Positions 42,000-49,976 of a DNA stretch of 49,976 bases are shown one piece after another; position 1 is the first letter of the stretch; every line of letters begins with the position of its first letter. The position numbers and the translations under genes were made by a program. Below the pieces are notes generated by a model that saw only the letters and a program-made list of their open reading frames with translations, was not told the origin of the DNA and made no database searches. Source of the stretch: Candidatus Altarchaeota archaeon (lineage in GTDB: Archaea > Altiarchaeota > Altiarchaeia > IMC4 > QMZM01); assembly GCA_016931955.1 (NCBI GenBank), contig JAFGDV010000029.1, positions 1-49,976 of the forward strand. The letters are read 5' to 3'.

Positions 42000-42472
42000 T
42001 TTTTTATCTCCTTAGCCGGTACGCCGCCAAAAAAAGAGTTGGCTGGAACGTCCGTGTTTACGAGAGAGCACGCTGATATCCTCGCATTATCACCTACCTC
42101 AACCCCAGGCAGAATTAAAGCCTTCGCGCCTATTAGAACGTTCCTTCCAATCCTAACCCTGCCCTTCCGGAGTTCATCCACGAGGAACTCATGCGCAAGG
42201 ATCGCTGCATTATAGCCGATGACGGAGTTTTCGCCCACCTCTATCAGCTCCGGGAAAAATATGTCGAAGACAGCACCCAAGCCGACTGAGACGTTTCTCC
42301 CAACTTTGATGCCTATAAGCCTGTAGAGCATGTTCTTCAGCTCCAGAGAGGGGATATACCTGCAACCATATATCACAAGAAAATTAAGGACCACCCTGAG
42401 GGGGTTTCTGTAAACATACCACCTCCTGAGTGGATTCACATCCCCGCTTTTACGGATTTCAAGATCCCTCAT
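41996..42472 (-). CDS. Hexapeptide-repeat acyltransferase
   Basis: 158 residues of left-handed beta-helix repeats: IGIKVGRNVSVGLGAVFDI, LIEVGENSVIGYNAAI, the histidine in LAHEF that would be catalytic, RVRIGRNVLIGAKALI and GVEVGDNARISACSLVNTDV, ending FFGGVPAKEIKK. Probably acetylates or otherwise acylates a sugar made by the adjacent glycosyltransferase. Six bases separate it from that gene. Confidence 0.9.
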   Translation of the reverse strand: MRDLEIRKSGDVNPLRRWYVYRNPLRVVLNFLVIYGCRYIPSLELKNMLYRLIGIKVGRNVSVGLGAVFDIFFPELIEVGENSVIGYNAAILAHEFLVDELRKGRVRIGRNVLIGAKALILPGVEVGDNARISACSLVNTDVPANSFFGGVPAKEIKK

Positions 42473-42478
42473 TTCAGT

Positions 42479-43471
42479 CTATGCGCTAAGCAGATCCTCG
42501 TATATGCCCTTCAGTTTCGCCCCAACCTGCTGCAGAGAATGCTCTTTGACCATCTCGTGGGCGTTGTCCGCCAGTTTTTTCCTCAGAGACTCGTCCTCGA
42601 ACAGCATCCCAAGCTTCTGCTTAAATTCCTCGTCTGTTCTCGCCTTCAAGCAGTCAACGCCGTCCGTCAGCCAGTTCTCATATACCGGGATGTCTCTCAC
42701 GATGATGGGTCTCCTGCAGGCAGCCGCTTCCAGGATCACAATACCCTGGTTCTCGCAGAAAGAAGGGAAAAAGAAGACGTCAGTGCCACAGTATGCTGAA
42801 ACTATATCCTCTATGAAATTGATGAATGTTACATTCGATGGAGCGTCTTTCACGATCCATGAAACCTCCGGCTCCTCCAGGCGCACGTACCGTCTTCCAA
42901 CCCATATGAAGCGGTTGCTGAATTCCCTGGCAACATTCACATACGTCTTAATGCCTTTGCGGATGAACAGGTGGCCGACGCATAATGGGGTAATACTATC
43001 CAATGAATACTCATTTCTGAATTTCTCTCTTTTCTCCTCGGAGAACTGGAACTTGTTCAAATCTATACCATTACTTATCGGCACAATTGGTTTCTTTATC
43101 CCGTACCTTAGCAACACATTCTTGGTGTACTCTGAAGGACAGAGGACCAGATCAGCCTGATTATAGTAGTAGGCCAAGTATCTTCTCAGGAAGGGAGCGA
43201 TGACGTTACTGAACCGGTAGCTGTTCCTGAAGTCGTCTGCGGTCACATGAGCGTGAACGACGATCTTCCTGCCCTTCCGCCTCATCCTCCTAGCAAGATG
43301 GAGGGATTTCAAACCGATGAGGTTGAGGTGCAGGATGTCGAAATCGTCGCTGAGGTCGCTCGTATGCTCCACATTGTTTAGATCAAGAGCACTCCGCTGG
43401 TTTTTTATGGCAGACGATATACCGCTAGCCTTAAGCTGGTTTTCCATCTCAAGGTAGAGACATGCCTTCAT
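42479..43471 (-). CDS. Glycosyltransferase family 4
   Basis: 330 residues, GT-B fold. Acceptor side DILHLNLIGLKSLHLARRMR and VVHAHVTADDFRNSYRFSN; donor side PLCVGHLFIRKGIKTYVNVA and FFFPSFCENQGIVILEAAAC with the E-x7-E glutamates. Together with the acyltransferase it could make a modified surface glycan or glycolipid. Start overlaps the stop of a 47-residue zinc-finger gene by four bases. Confidence 0.9.
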   Translation of the reverse strand: MKACLYLEMENQLKASGISSAIKNQRSALDLNNVEHTSDLSDDFDILHLNLIGLKSLHLARRMRRKGRKIVVHAHVTADDFRNSYRFSNVIAPFLRRYLAYYYNQADLVLCPSEYTKNVLLRYGIKKPIVPISNGIDLNKFQFSEEKREKFRNEYSLDSITPLCVGHLFIRKGIKTYVNVAREFSNRFIWVGRRYVRLEEPEVSWIVKDAPSNVTFINFIEDIVSAYCGTDVFFFPSFCENQGIVILEAAACRRPIIVRDIPVYENWLTDGVDCLKARTDEEFKQKLGMLFEDESLRKKLADNAHEMVKEHSLQQVGAKLKGIYEDLLSA

Positions 43472-43611
43472 TTTCTAATGCGCTGCCCCCTTAAACAAAG
43501 CCTGCAGACACCTTCTCCGCTTATGTAACAATGGGAACAAACCCGCCTGCCACAGAGCGTACAAGTGTATAATGAACCAATAGAACCGCAGATGTCGCAT
43601 AATCCTTTCAT
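43468..43611 (-). CDS. Small zinc-finger protein (47 residues)
   Basis: A short ORF not usually called by length. The product starts MKGLCDICGSIGSLYTCTLC and ends EGVCRLCLRGQRIRK. Cysteines at 5, 8, 17, 20, 25, 28, 36 and 39 with His27 form a cross-braced zinc finger similar in layout to HIT or B-box fingers (CxxC...CxxC...CxHC...CxxC). The TGA overlaps the glycosyltransferase ATG, and the ATG is seven bases after the upstream stop, so it is translated within the operon. There is no clear Shine-Dalgarno site. Function unknown. Confidence 0.75.
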   Translation of the reverse strand: MKGLCDICGSIGSLYTCTLCGRRVCSHCYISGEGVCRLCLRGQRIRK

Positions 43612-43617
43612 TCTGGT

Positions 43618-44040
43618 TCAAGAAGCCTTCTTAAACTCCAGCTTTTTGGGCTCCATCTCTATCCTTGGGAGTCTTATCGGTACTGGAAGTCTGAGCTTCT
43701 TTGATAATTCTATGATTTCCAGGAGGGATTCTCTGACAATTGACGAAGTCACTTCTTTGACGACTTCGGATTCAAGCTTTATCGTGTCCTTCTTCACAGT
43801 CACCATTTTATTCAGATCCTTTTCACTGTACCAGAGGGTGCCCTCTATCTTCATGCTCCCGAGGTTTGGCTCATACCCCACCTCAAACCTGAAGCTGACG
43901 TTAAGGAAGTCTCCGATGTTCGGATTATTATCCATCTTCAAAGAGAGTATGGCAAAATTTGACTTAATGTCTACGCTCTTAGCCTCTTCGCCCGTCCTCG
44001 ACCCCTCTAACCTATCAATCCTATAGTTTATCGTTGGCAT
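43618..44040 (-). CDS. Conserved archaeal protein, possibly SecB-like
   Basis: 140 residues, beta-rich then helical: INYRIDRLEGSRTGEEAKSV, NIGDFLNVSFRFEVGYEPNL, MKIEGTLWYSEKDLNKMVTV, then two helices (EVTSSIVRESLLEIIELSKK). It resembles archaeal proteins compared with the SecB chaperone fold (such as MJ0357), but I base this on layout only. GAGGTGA precedes the ATG, and a TATA-like AATAAATAAGG lies further upstream. First gene of the glycan operon. Confidence 0.5.
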   Translation of the reverse strand: MPTINYRIDRLEGSRTGEEAKSVDIKSNFAILSLKMDNNPNIGDFLNVSFRFEVGYEPNLGSMKIEGTLWYSEKDLNKMVTVKKDTIKLESEVVKEVTSSIVRESLLEIIELSKKLRLPVPIRLPRIEMEPKKLEFKKAS

Positions 44041-44094
44041 AGTATCACCTCACACATCTCTCCTTATTTATTGGACGTGAAAATAAAAAAATCA

Positions 44095-45129
44095 CTATGG
44101 ATGACCGCCTATTAAATCCAATCCATAGACCTCCTTGAAATCAAACATCAGATTCATGTTCTGCACCGCCTGACCCGAACCACCCTTTATGAGGTTGTCT
44201 AATGCGCAGAGTACAAGTATTCTACCAGAAACCGGGTCCAAGTTGACTCCTATGTCACAGAAGTTAGTATCAACGACATCACGAAGCTGAGGAACATTCT
44301 CGTCTCCACCATAGACGATCCTCACGAAGGGCTCCTTTCCGTAGAAGTTCCTGAAATTGTCTGACAGATCGACGTCAAGTTTCTCGGAGAATACGGTGAC
44401 AAAACTCATTATACCCCTCGCCATGTTTGCAACAGCTGGGGTGAAATAAAGCTTTAGGTCTTTCTTGAAAGTGTCCTTTAGGATGAACTCCATCTCAGGA
44501 AGGTGCCTGTGGAACAAAACCTTGTAGGGTTTAACGGTGCCGCATGCCTCTGGGTGATGCAGGAACTCTGAAGGCTTAGCACCCGCACCAGAGGTGCCTG
44601 AAACCGAGGTGACTACAAGCCTATTCAGATCCAAGCTGTCCTTGAACTTTATCATAGGCAGCAGCGCAAGTAGTGCAGAGGTTGCGTAGCATCCAGGATT
44701 TGTGACGAACCGGGCCTTCTTTATTTTGCTCCTGTACAACTCAGGCAATCCATAAACCCGCTCATCCAGCAGAGCCTGATTCTCGTAGCCAGGATAGATC
44801 TTCGAATCCAGGGAAGCGTCTTGTATCCTGAACTTCCCACCCAGTGTTATGACCTTCACGCCCTTATCCAGTAAGTTGGGGATTTTTGCGAACCACTCAC
44901 TCTCCGGGGCCGCGAAAAAAACAATCTCCGAGTCAATGTCCTCGATATTAGGATTAACGAATGGGACATCAAGGATCCTGTAGAGGTTTCTATGCAGGGA
45001 GGAAACCGGTTTCCCAGCATATGTCCTTGAAGTGGGGATTAATTCTTCTACCCCTGGGTGGCGCACAAGAAGCCTCAACAGTTCACCACCCATGTAGCCT
45101 GACGCCCCAACTATTGTCGCCTTGACCAT
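44095..45129 (-). CDS. argC: N-acetyl-gamma-glutamyl-phosphate reductase (ArgC/LysY)
   Basis: 344 residues. NAD(P)-binding start IVGASGYMGGELLRLLVRHP, catalytic cysteine in NPGCYATSALLAL, and VTSVSGTSGAGAKPSEFLHH. It reduces acyl-phosphate to semialdehyde in arginine or lysine synthesis; the sequence style is close to LysY, and many archaea use one enzyme for both. No other Arg or Lys pathway gene is in the window. Four bases after the histone stop, so transcribed from the histone promoter. Confidence 0.93.
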   Translation of the reverse strand: MVKATIVGASGYMGGELLRLLVRHPGVEELIPTSRTYAGKPVSSLHRNLYRILDVPFVNPNIEDIDSEIVFFAAPESEWFAKIPNLLDKGVKVITLGGKFRIQDASLDSKIYPGYENQALLDERVYGLPELYRSKIKKARFVTNPGCYATSALLALLPMIKFKDSLDLNRLVVTSVSGTSGAGAKPSEFLHHPEACGTVKPYKVLFHRHLPEMEFILKDTFKKDLKLYFTPAVANMARGIMSFVTVFSEKLDVDLSDNFRNFYGKEPFVRIVYGGDENVPQLRDVVDTNFCDIGVNLDPVSGRILVLCALDNLIKGGSGQAVQNMNLMFDFKEVYGLDLIGGHP

Positions 45130-45132
45130 TTT

Positions 45133-45336
45133 CTATTTGGTGGCTAATTTCACATCGTCGCCGTTAATTGTCTTCCTGTTGGCGTGTCTTGCAAACTTCG
45201 AAGCCTTCTCAGAAACCTGCTCCGCGATCTCCTCCAGGTAGTCCCGAAGCGCTTTAGTTGCCTCCTCACCAATCCTGACGTCGCCTCCAGCCCTTCTCAT
45301 GATCCTCTCAATAGGCGCAAGCGGTATATCTGCCAT
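45133..45336 (-). CDS. Archaeal histone
   Basis: 67 residues, the standard length. IPLAPIERIMRRAGGDVRIG, ATKALRDYLEEIAEQVSEKA and FARHANRKTINGDDVKLATK give the three helices of the histone fold; there is no N- or C-terminal tail. Strong GGAGGTGG precedes the ATG; minus-strand TATA GGTATTTATGGG lies about 40-50 bases upstream. Confidence 0.97.
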   Translation of the reverse strand: MADIPLAPIERIMRRAGGDVRIGEEATKALRDYLEEIAEQVSEKASKFARHANRKTINGDDVKLATK

Positions 45337-45462
45337 TTTCCACCTCCATATGTAGTGTTAATTAGAGGGCGTACTCCCATAAATACCTATTTTTATCGGT
45401 TAATGATAAATATTATAGTTGTCTGGTTCAATATAGTATAACACAGTCATTTGGTGATTTCA
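45337..45462. promoter_or_regulatory. Divergent histone/PEP-synthase promoter region
   Basis: Minus strand: GGTATTTATGGG (near 45378-45389) as histone TATA box. Plus strand: TAATGATAAATATTATAG (near 45401-45418) and AATATAGTATAA (near 45430-45441) are candidate TATA boxes for ppsA. GGTGA at 45454-45458, five bases before the ATG at 45463, is its Shine-Dalgarno site. The phrase TTATCGGTTAA here recalls the start of the dyad repeats but the TTCGG/CCGAA part is missing. Confidence 0.5.
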
Positions 45463-47919
45463 ATGGCAGATAAAAGCAAGGAATTCGTTTTATGGTTTGA
45501 TGACATCGGCATCGAAGATGTCCCGCTCGTGGGCGGGAAAAACGCCTCACTTGGCGAGATGATAAGGGAACTGAAGGAAAAGGATATAAATGTGCCAAAC
45601 GGCTTTGCGGTCACAGCCTACGCCTATAATTATCTATTAGAACATGCAGGCATAGGAGACGACATAAAAAAGATCCTCTCCGATCTGGACACACACGACG
45701 TGAACAACCTCAGACAGAGGGGTAAAAAGATAAGGGCGCTCATAGAGAACGCCGAATTCCCTGGAGAGCTTAAAGATGTTATAGCAAAGGCATATGGGGA
45801 AATGCACACAAAACTGGGTTATGAGAAAGACACAGACGTTGCAGTAAGAAGCAGCGCAACGGCTGAGGATCTGCCGGATGCGTCATTCGCCGGCCAACAG
45901 GAAACCTACCTGCACATTCAAGGGATAGACGCGCTCATAAACGCATGCAAGAAGTGCTTTGCTTCCCTTTTCACTGACAGGGCGATATCCTACAGAGTGG
46001 ATAAAGGCTTCGACCACTTTCAAGTCAGCCTGTCCATCGGAGTCCAGAAGATGGTTAGAAGCGACTCCGCCAGTGCTGGAGTGATGTTCTCCATAGACAC
46101 GGAAACAGGATTCAAGAACGCCGTCTTCATAACCGGATCATATGGTCTAGGGGAAAACGTCGTACAGGGCGCAGTCAATCCAGATGAATTCTACGTGTTC
46201 AAACCCACCCTAAGGGAAGGCAAGAGACCGATAATAGGGAAAAAGCTCGGATCAAAGAAGATGACGCTGGTATATACAAAGAACGGCACAGAAAACATTA
46301 AAACCTCGGAGGGGGAGAGAAGCAATTTCTGCATAAGCGACGACGAAGTCCTGCAGCTGGCTGAGTGGGCCTATGACATAGAAGACCACTACAGCAAGAA
46401 GGCAGGATACTTTAAGCCTATGGACATAGAGTGGGCGAAGGACGGCGACGGCAAAAAAGTCGGGACAGGGAGATTGTTCATAGTCCAGGCAAGACCGGAG
46501 ACCGTCCACTCAACAAAGGACGTCTCTGTGATGAAGAACTACATATTACAGGAGAGGGGTAAAATACTCGCTAAGGGACAAGCAGTCGGAGAAATGATAG
46601 GGCAAGGGGGAGCACACATAATCGAGTCGGCTGAGGAGATAAGCAGATTCAAGAAGGGGCAGGTGTTGGTCACCGATATGACCGACCCAGATTGGGAGCC
46701 CATCATGAAGATCGCCGCAGCCATCGTGACAAACCGCGGCGGTAGAACATGCCATGCAGCCATCGTTTCAAGAGAGCTCGGAATCCCATGTGTCATAGGC
46801 ACAGAGAACGCCACAAAGAACATAAAAACAGGCCAGAACGTCACCGTCTCCTGCGCTGAAGGCGAAACAGGGAACATCTACGACGGGCTTCTGAAGTTTG
46901 AGGTGAAACAGATCAACCTCAAGGAACTGCCTAAGACTAAGACAAAGATAATGATGAACGTTGGCATCCCAGACAAGGCCTTCGTCGAGGGACAGATACC
47001 TAATGACGGCGTCGGGCTTGCAAGGGAGGAATTCATCATAAACTCCTACATAGGGCTGCATCCCCTGGCTTTGGTGCACTACGAGGAACTGAAGAGGAAG
47101 GCAAAGAAGGATAAAGAAGTGGCAGGGGTCATAGAAAAGATAGACAAAAAAACTAATGGATACAAAAACAAGGTCGAGTTCTTCATAGACCAACTGGCGA
47201 GGGGGATAGGCAAGATCGCTGCAGGATTCTACCCTAATGACGTGATCGTAAGGCTGTCCGACTTCAAGAGCAATGAGTACGCTAACCTCGTCGGAGGATA
47301 CCTCTATGAGCCAGAGGAAAGCAATCCCATGATCGGCTGGAGAGGCGCCTCCAGGTACTACGACGAAGAATTCAAACCCGCTTTCGGCCTAGAATGCAAG
47401 GCCATACTGAAGGCAAGGAATGAATTCGGTTTAACGAACATAAAGGTCATGGTGCCGTTCTGCAGGACCGTTGAAGAAGGCAGACAAGTGATAGAGACCA
47501 TAAAGGAATTCGGTCTCGTTCAAGGAGAGAACGGACTTGAAGTCTACGTCATGTGCGAGATTCCATCGAATGTGATATTAGCAGACCAGTTCGCCGAAGT
47601 ATTTGACGGATTCTCCATAGGCTCTAACGATCTCACGCAGTTAACCCTTGGATTGGACAGAGACTCAGAACTGGTCTCACACATCTATAATGAAAGAAAT
47701 GAGGCGGTTAAAAGGCTTGTCGCGCAGGTGATCAAGACGGCCAAGGAAAAGAACAGAAAGATCGGCATATGCGGTCAGGCGCCATCCGACTATGAAGAAT
47801 TCGCTGAATTCCTGGTCGAATGCGGAATCGATTCAGTTTCACTTAACCCGGACACCGTCATAAAGACTAGGCTCAAGATCGCGGAAAAAGAGAAGGCACT
47901 CGGAGTCAAACCAGAATAA
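45463..47919 (+). CDS. ppsA: Phosphoenolpyruvate synthase
   Basis: 818 residues from ATG 45463 (MADKSKEFVLWFDDIG); an in-frame ATG at 45451 precedes the Shine-Dalgarno GGTGA and is rejected. ATP-grasp domain: GGKNASLGEMI, DVAVRSSATAEDLPDASFAG. The phosphohistidine is in GGRTCHAAIVSRELGIPC. The C-terminal TIM barrel ends GICGQAPSDYEEFAEFLVEC with the active-site cysteine in ICGQ. The enzyme makes PEP from pyruvate, the entry to gluconeogenesis. Confidence 0.97.
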   Translation: MADKSKEFVLWFDDIGIEDVPLVGGKNASLGEMIRELKEKDINVPNGFAVTAYAYNYLLEHAGIGDDIKKILSDLDTHDVNNLRQRGKKIRALIENAEFPGELKDVIAKAYGEMHTKLGYEKDTDVAVRSSATAEDLPDASFAGQQETYLHIQGIDALINACKKCFASLFTDRAISYRVDKGFDHFQVSLSIGVQKMVRSDSASAGVMFSIDTETGFKNAVFITGSYGLGENVVQGAVNPDEFYVFKPTLREGKRPIIGKKLGSKKMTLVYTKNGTENIKTSEGERSNFCISDDEVLQLAEWAYDIEDHYSKKAGYFKPMDIEWAKDGDGKKVGTGRLFIVQARPETVHSTKDVSVMKNYILQERGKILAKGQAVGEMIGQGGAHIIESAEEISRFKKGQVLVTDMTDPDWEPIMKIAAAIVTNRGGRTCHAAIVSRELGIPCVIGTENATKNIKTGQNVTVSCAEGETGNIYDGLLKFEVKQINLKELPKTKTKIMMNVGIPDKAFVEGQIPNDGVGLAREEFIINSYIGLHPLALVHYEELKRKAKKDKEVAGVIEKIDKKTNGYKNKVEFFIDQLARGIGKIAAGFYPNDVIVRLSDFKSNEYANLVGGYLYEPEESNPMIGWRGASRYYDEEFKPAFGLECKAILKARNEFGLTNIKVMVPFCRTVEEGRQVIETIKEFGLVQGENGLEVYVMCEIPSNVILADQFAEVFDGFSIGSNDLTQLTLGLDRDSELVSHIYNERNEAVKRLVAQVIKTAKEKNRKIGICGQAPSDYEEFAEFLVECGIDSVSLNPDTVIKTRLKIAEKEKALGVKPE

Positions 47920-47920
47920 G

Positions 47921-48607
47921 TCATCCGATGATTCCGGACGTTATTGCATCAGCTATACCTGAGATAATAAACTGGACTGAGATCGCGGCGAGCATCAGGC
48001 CCATTATCCTAGTCGCAACCTTGGTGCCTACACGACCAAGAACCTTATAGACTAAGTCAAGCCTCTTGAATATCTGATAGGAGACTAAGAACACTAGGAG
48101 GATATTTACCATAAGAGCCAGTTTGTTGATGGGGACTCCAGCCTCTTCAAACAGTATTATCCCCGTCGTTATCGCGCCCGGACCCGTCAAGAGAGGGACT
48201 GCCATCGGCATCACAGCTATGTCCTCCTTATCTGAATCAAGGACATCTGAGAAACCCATCCTCGTCCTCCTGCCGAATAGCATCTCGATAGAGATTATTA
48301 ACAGGACTATCCCACCAGCTATCTTGAACGAGAAGATTTCCACACCAAGGAAACGAAAGACCAGGTTGCCGATTAAGGTCATGACCAATAGGACCATGGC
48401 GGCTATCCTCACCGCCATCCTTACCATCGCCCTCTTGTCCTCATCTGTGTAGTTGGAGAGCAGGGACATGTAGATAGGAACTATGCCGATTGCGTCGACT
48501 ATGACGAACAACGCCACAAAGGATTTTATCGCGAACACCAGACTGAAGTCCCCAGAAAGGGGATCATGTAAGAGTTGCTCCACCATAGATAATAATTCTA
48601 CCAGCAA
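47921..48607 (-). CDS. MarC-family membrane protein
   Basis: 228 residues, six membrane segments: IKSFVALFVIVDAIGIVPIY, the central AVMPMAVPLLTGPGAITTGI (the family signature PLLxGPGAI) and GLMLAAISVQFIISGIADAI at the end. MarC/SNORNA-type proteins have no settled function. Stop is one base past the ppsA stop (convergent). ThiC lies nine bases upstream on the same strand, so the two genes may share a transcript. Confidence 0.92.
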   Translation of the reverse strand: MLVELLSMVEQLLHDPLSGDFSLVFAIKSFVALFVIVDAIGIVPIYMSLLSNYTDEDKRAMVRMAVRIAAMVLLVMTLIGNLVFRFLGVEIFSFKIAGGIVLLIISIEMLFGRRTRMGFSDVLDSDKEDIAVMPMAVPLLTGPGAITTGIILFEEAGVPINKLALMVNILLVFLVSYQIFKRLDLVYKVLGRVGTKVATRIMGLMLAAISVQFIISGIADAITSGIIG

Positions 48608-48616
48608 GTATAAAAT

Positions 48617-49822
48617 CTATTTCCTCAGGTAGTCCTTAACGATCTTCAGGGCACAGTATTTGCCGCACATCGTGCAAACTTCCTGGTTAACTAACTTGGA
48701 ATACTTTTCCCTTACGCATTCGTCGACGCCTAATTTGAACATCCTGTTCCAGTCCAGATTTATCCTGGCATGAGACATTTCATCGTCTCTTCCCATATCC
48801 CTTAACCTGACTATGTCGGCTGCGTGGGCCGCTATCTTTGACGCGATGACGCCGTTTCTGACGTCTTCCACGGTAGGCAGGCCCAGGTGCTCTGATGGCG
48901 TCACATAGCAGAGGAAGTCTGCCCCATAGATTGCAGCCAAAGCACCGCCTATGGCGCCAGAGATGTGGTCATAGCCCAACGCTATATCAGTGACCAATGG
49001 ACCAAGAACATAGAATGGGGCGTTATCACATATCCGCTTCTCCAGCATCATATTTGCTTCGATCTGGTCCAATGGAACATGCCCTGGGCCTTCAACGATG
49101 ACTGGAACCTTAGCCTTCCTAGCCCTCTTCGTCAACCTTCCTAAGTTTATTAACTCCTGCATCTGCGCTACATCAGAGGAATCGTGCAAGCATCCTGGAC
49201 GAAGAGCATCCCCGAGGCTTATCACAGCATTGTATCTGCTCACTATCTCAAGTATGCTGTCGAAGTATTCGTATAGGGGATTCTCTCTTCCGTTTTTGAT
49301 CATCCAGGCTGCGATAAAACTACCACCCCTGCTGGTTATGGGAATGATCCTGCCACCTAAGTCTTCAAGTATGCTTTTGGTTATCCCGCAATGGAGCGTC
49401 AGAAAATCAACCCCGTCCCTACAGTGTTTTTCGATGACTTCAAGTATGTGCTCTGAAGTCATATCAACCTTCTCCTCGATGAATGCCTGATATATTGGAA
49501 CCGTGCCTACGGGGACCTTAGTGTTCTTCAAGATCTCCCCCCTTATGGAGTCAAGGTCTCCGCCGACTGACAGATCCATTAAAGTGTCTGCGCCAGCGCG
49601 CACCGCAGCCCAGCTCTTCTCCAACTCCTTCCTCAAGTCAACGACGTCAGAGGAGGTGCCCACGTTAGCGTTCACCTTAACCCGGGTACCAGCCCCAATA
49701 ACTAACGGAGGAATATCCCTCTCAGAGTTCTTGACGACAACAACCGATCCACTGTCAACCCTCCGCCTGAGCTTCTCTTCTGAAATACCTTCCTTCCTTG
49801 CAATGTCTTCCAGAGCAGCCAT
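48617..49822 (-). CDS. thiC: Phosphomethylpyrimidine synthase (ThiC)
   Basis: 401 residues, the shorter archaeal ThiC. It rearranges aminoimidazole ribotide to HMP phosphate for thiamine synthesis, using SAM and a [4Fe-4S] cluster. The C-terminal cluster motif is CTMCGKYC (CxxCx3C, one residue shorter than the bacterial spacing). GVDFLTLHCGI, ITSRGGSFIAAWM and VIVEGPGHVPLDQIEANM are conserved. No TPP riboswitch is visible upstream; a perfect 9-bp hairpin (49850-49871) lies 28 bases before the ATG instead. Confidence 0.95.
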   Translation of the reverse strand: MAALEDIARKEGISEEKLRRRVDSGSVVVVKNSERDIPPLVIGAGTRVKVNANVGTSSDVVDLRKELEKSWAAVRAGADTLMDLSVGGDLDSIRGEILKNTKVPVGTVPIYQAFIEEKVDMTSEHILEVIEKHCRDGVDFLTLHCGITKSILEDLGGRIIPITSRGGSFIAAWMIKNGRENPLYEYFDSILEIVSRYNAVISLGDALRPGCLHDSSDVAQMQELINLGRLTKRARKAKVPVIVEGPGHVPLDQIEANMMLEKRICDNAPFYVLGPLVTDIALGYDHISGAIGGALAAIYGADFLCYVTPSEHLGLPTVEDVRNGVIASKIAAHAADIVRLRDMGRDDEMSHARINLDWNRMFKLGVDECVREKYSKLVNQEVCTMCGKYCALKIVKDYLRK

Positions 49823-49849
49823 TTTTTTAATTAACGTTACCCTCCTCTA

Positions 49850-49958
49850 GAATTCGCCATCAGGCGAATTCCTTTTTCTTTCGCCAGCGTTTCTTTTTCC
49901 TAAAAAGAAAGGGCTATGCCCGCGCCGAGGCACCGCAAAATCGGTGCACGCTTTGTGC
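49850..49958. repeat. Composite hairpin element (right copy)
   Basis: GAATTCGCC/GGCGAATTC (49850-49871, loop ATCA), CTTTTTCTTT, then TTTCTTTTT/AAAAAGAAA (49890-49910, loop CCT) and GGGCTAT. Next come GCACCG/CGGTGC (49930-49947) and a weak GCAC/GTGC hairpin (49946-49958). The first three parts repeat those at 47-118 in the same order and orientation. The rest of the window to 49976 contains no recognisable gene. No second tRNA is visible here although the left copy adjoins one. Confidence 0.7.
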
Positions 49959-49976
49959 CATCTTCGCTATCGCTCG

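Noticed and set aside
45393-45420. Fourth copy of the dyad repeat before ppsA
   Set aside because: Only TTATCGGTTAA is shared; the TTCGG/CCGAA dyad is missing.
49823-49976. TPP riboswitch before thiC
   Set aside because: The conserved CUGAGA-type core and three-way junction are not present; only simple hairpins are.
49921-49976. Second tRNA at the right edge
   Set aside because: GCACCG/CGGTGC and GCAC/GTGC hairpins are present but no T-loop TTCAAAT or acceptor pairing can be formed.

Overview
This is an archaeal chromosome segment. It carries archaeal or eukaryote-type ribosomal proteins (eS4, eL24, eS28, eS19, L7Ae), EF-1A and EF-2, RNase P subunit Rnp1, aIF1, an archaeal histone, Orc1/Cdc6, archaeal NAC and SepF. 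Promoters are TATA-box type, with a mix of leaderless and Shine-Dalgarno starts. Ribosomal gene content, histone and SepF fit a euryarchaeal or DPANN-type lineage. The several exported cysteine-module proteins are a style often met in DPANN genomes. I cannot name the lineage from sequence alone.

Layout. 1-394: intergenic DNA with tandem perfect hairpins, a tRNA-Glu gene and a second copy of only the tRNA-Glu 5' half. 395-13447 (minus): a PrgI-like membrane protein, then a 20-gene translation operon read L3-L4-L23-L2-S19-L22-S3-L29-aIF1-Rnp1-S17-L14-L24-S4e-L5-S14-S7-EF2-EF1A-S10. The usual S8-L6-...-SecY block is absent and S14 abuts S7. 13701-15884 (plus): a second translation operon L7Ae-S28e-L24e-NDK-S19e-PDCD5. 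15881-26657: mixed housekeeping genes (ABC-auxiliary-like membrane protein, YjbQ, phosphoesterase, beta-helix surface protein, metallo-beta-lactamase fold, GlmS, NAC, ThpR, KaiC-like ATPase, SepF, Orc1/Cdc6).

26649-32192 (minus): a glycosyltransferase and a cell-surface set (VIT/VWA protein, overlapping membrane-anchored ArsR-type regulator, DUF4139 protein). 32250-36090: an accessory stretch with a DUF4143 ATPase, an antitoxin/PIN pair, a lipoprotein and a lone PIN protein, punctuated by three copies of a ~36-bp repeat with a TTCGG/CCGAA dyad. 36083-41390 (minus): exported cysteine-rich proteins alternating with a YhfC-type membrane protease homologue and an HExxH protein. 41403-44040 (minus): DUF1405 protein, hexapeptide acyltransferase, glycosyltransferase, a 47-residue zinc-finger protein and a possible SecB-like protein. 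44095-49822: ArgC/LysY, histone, PEP synthase, MarC and ThiC. The right edge repeats the hairpin element of the left edge, with compensatory base-pair changes.

Most interesting: the covarying hairpin element at both window ends, the dyad repeats that delimit the accessory genes, TATA boxes enclosed by palindromes (32304-32334 and 18223-18251), the joined and truncated ribosomal operon, and the cysteine-rich export/protease island. No CRISPR array, rRNA or insertion sequence was seen.
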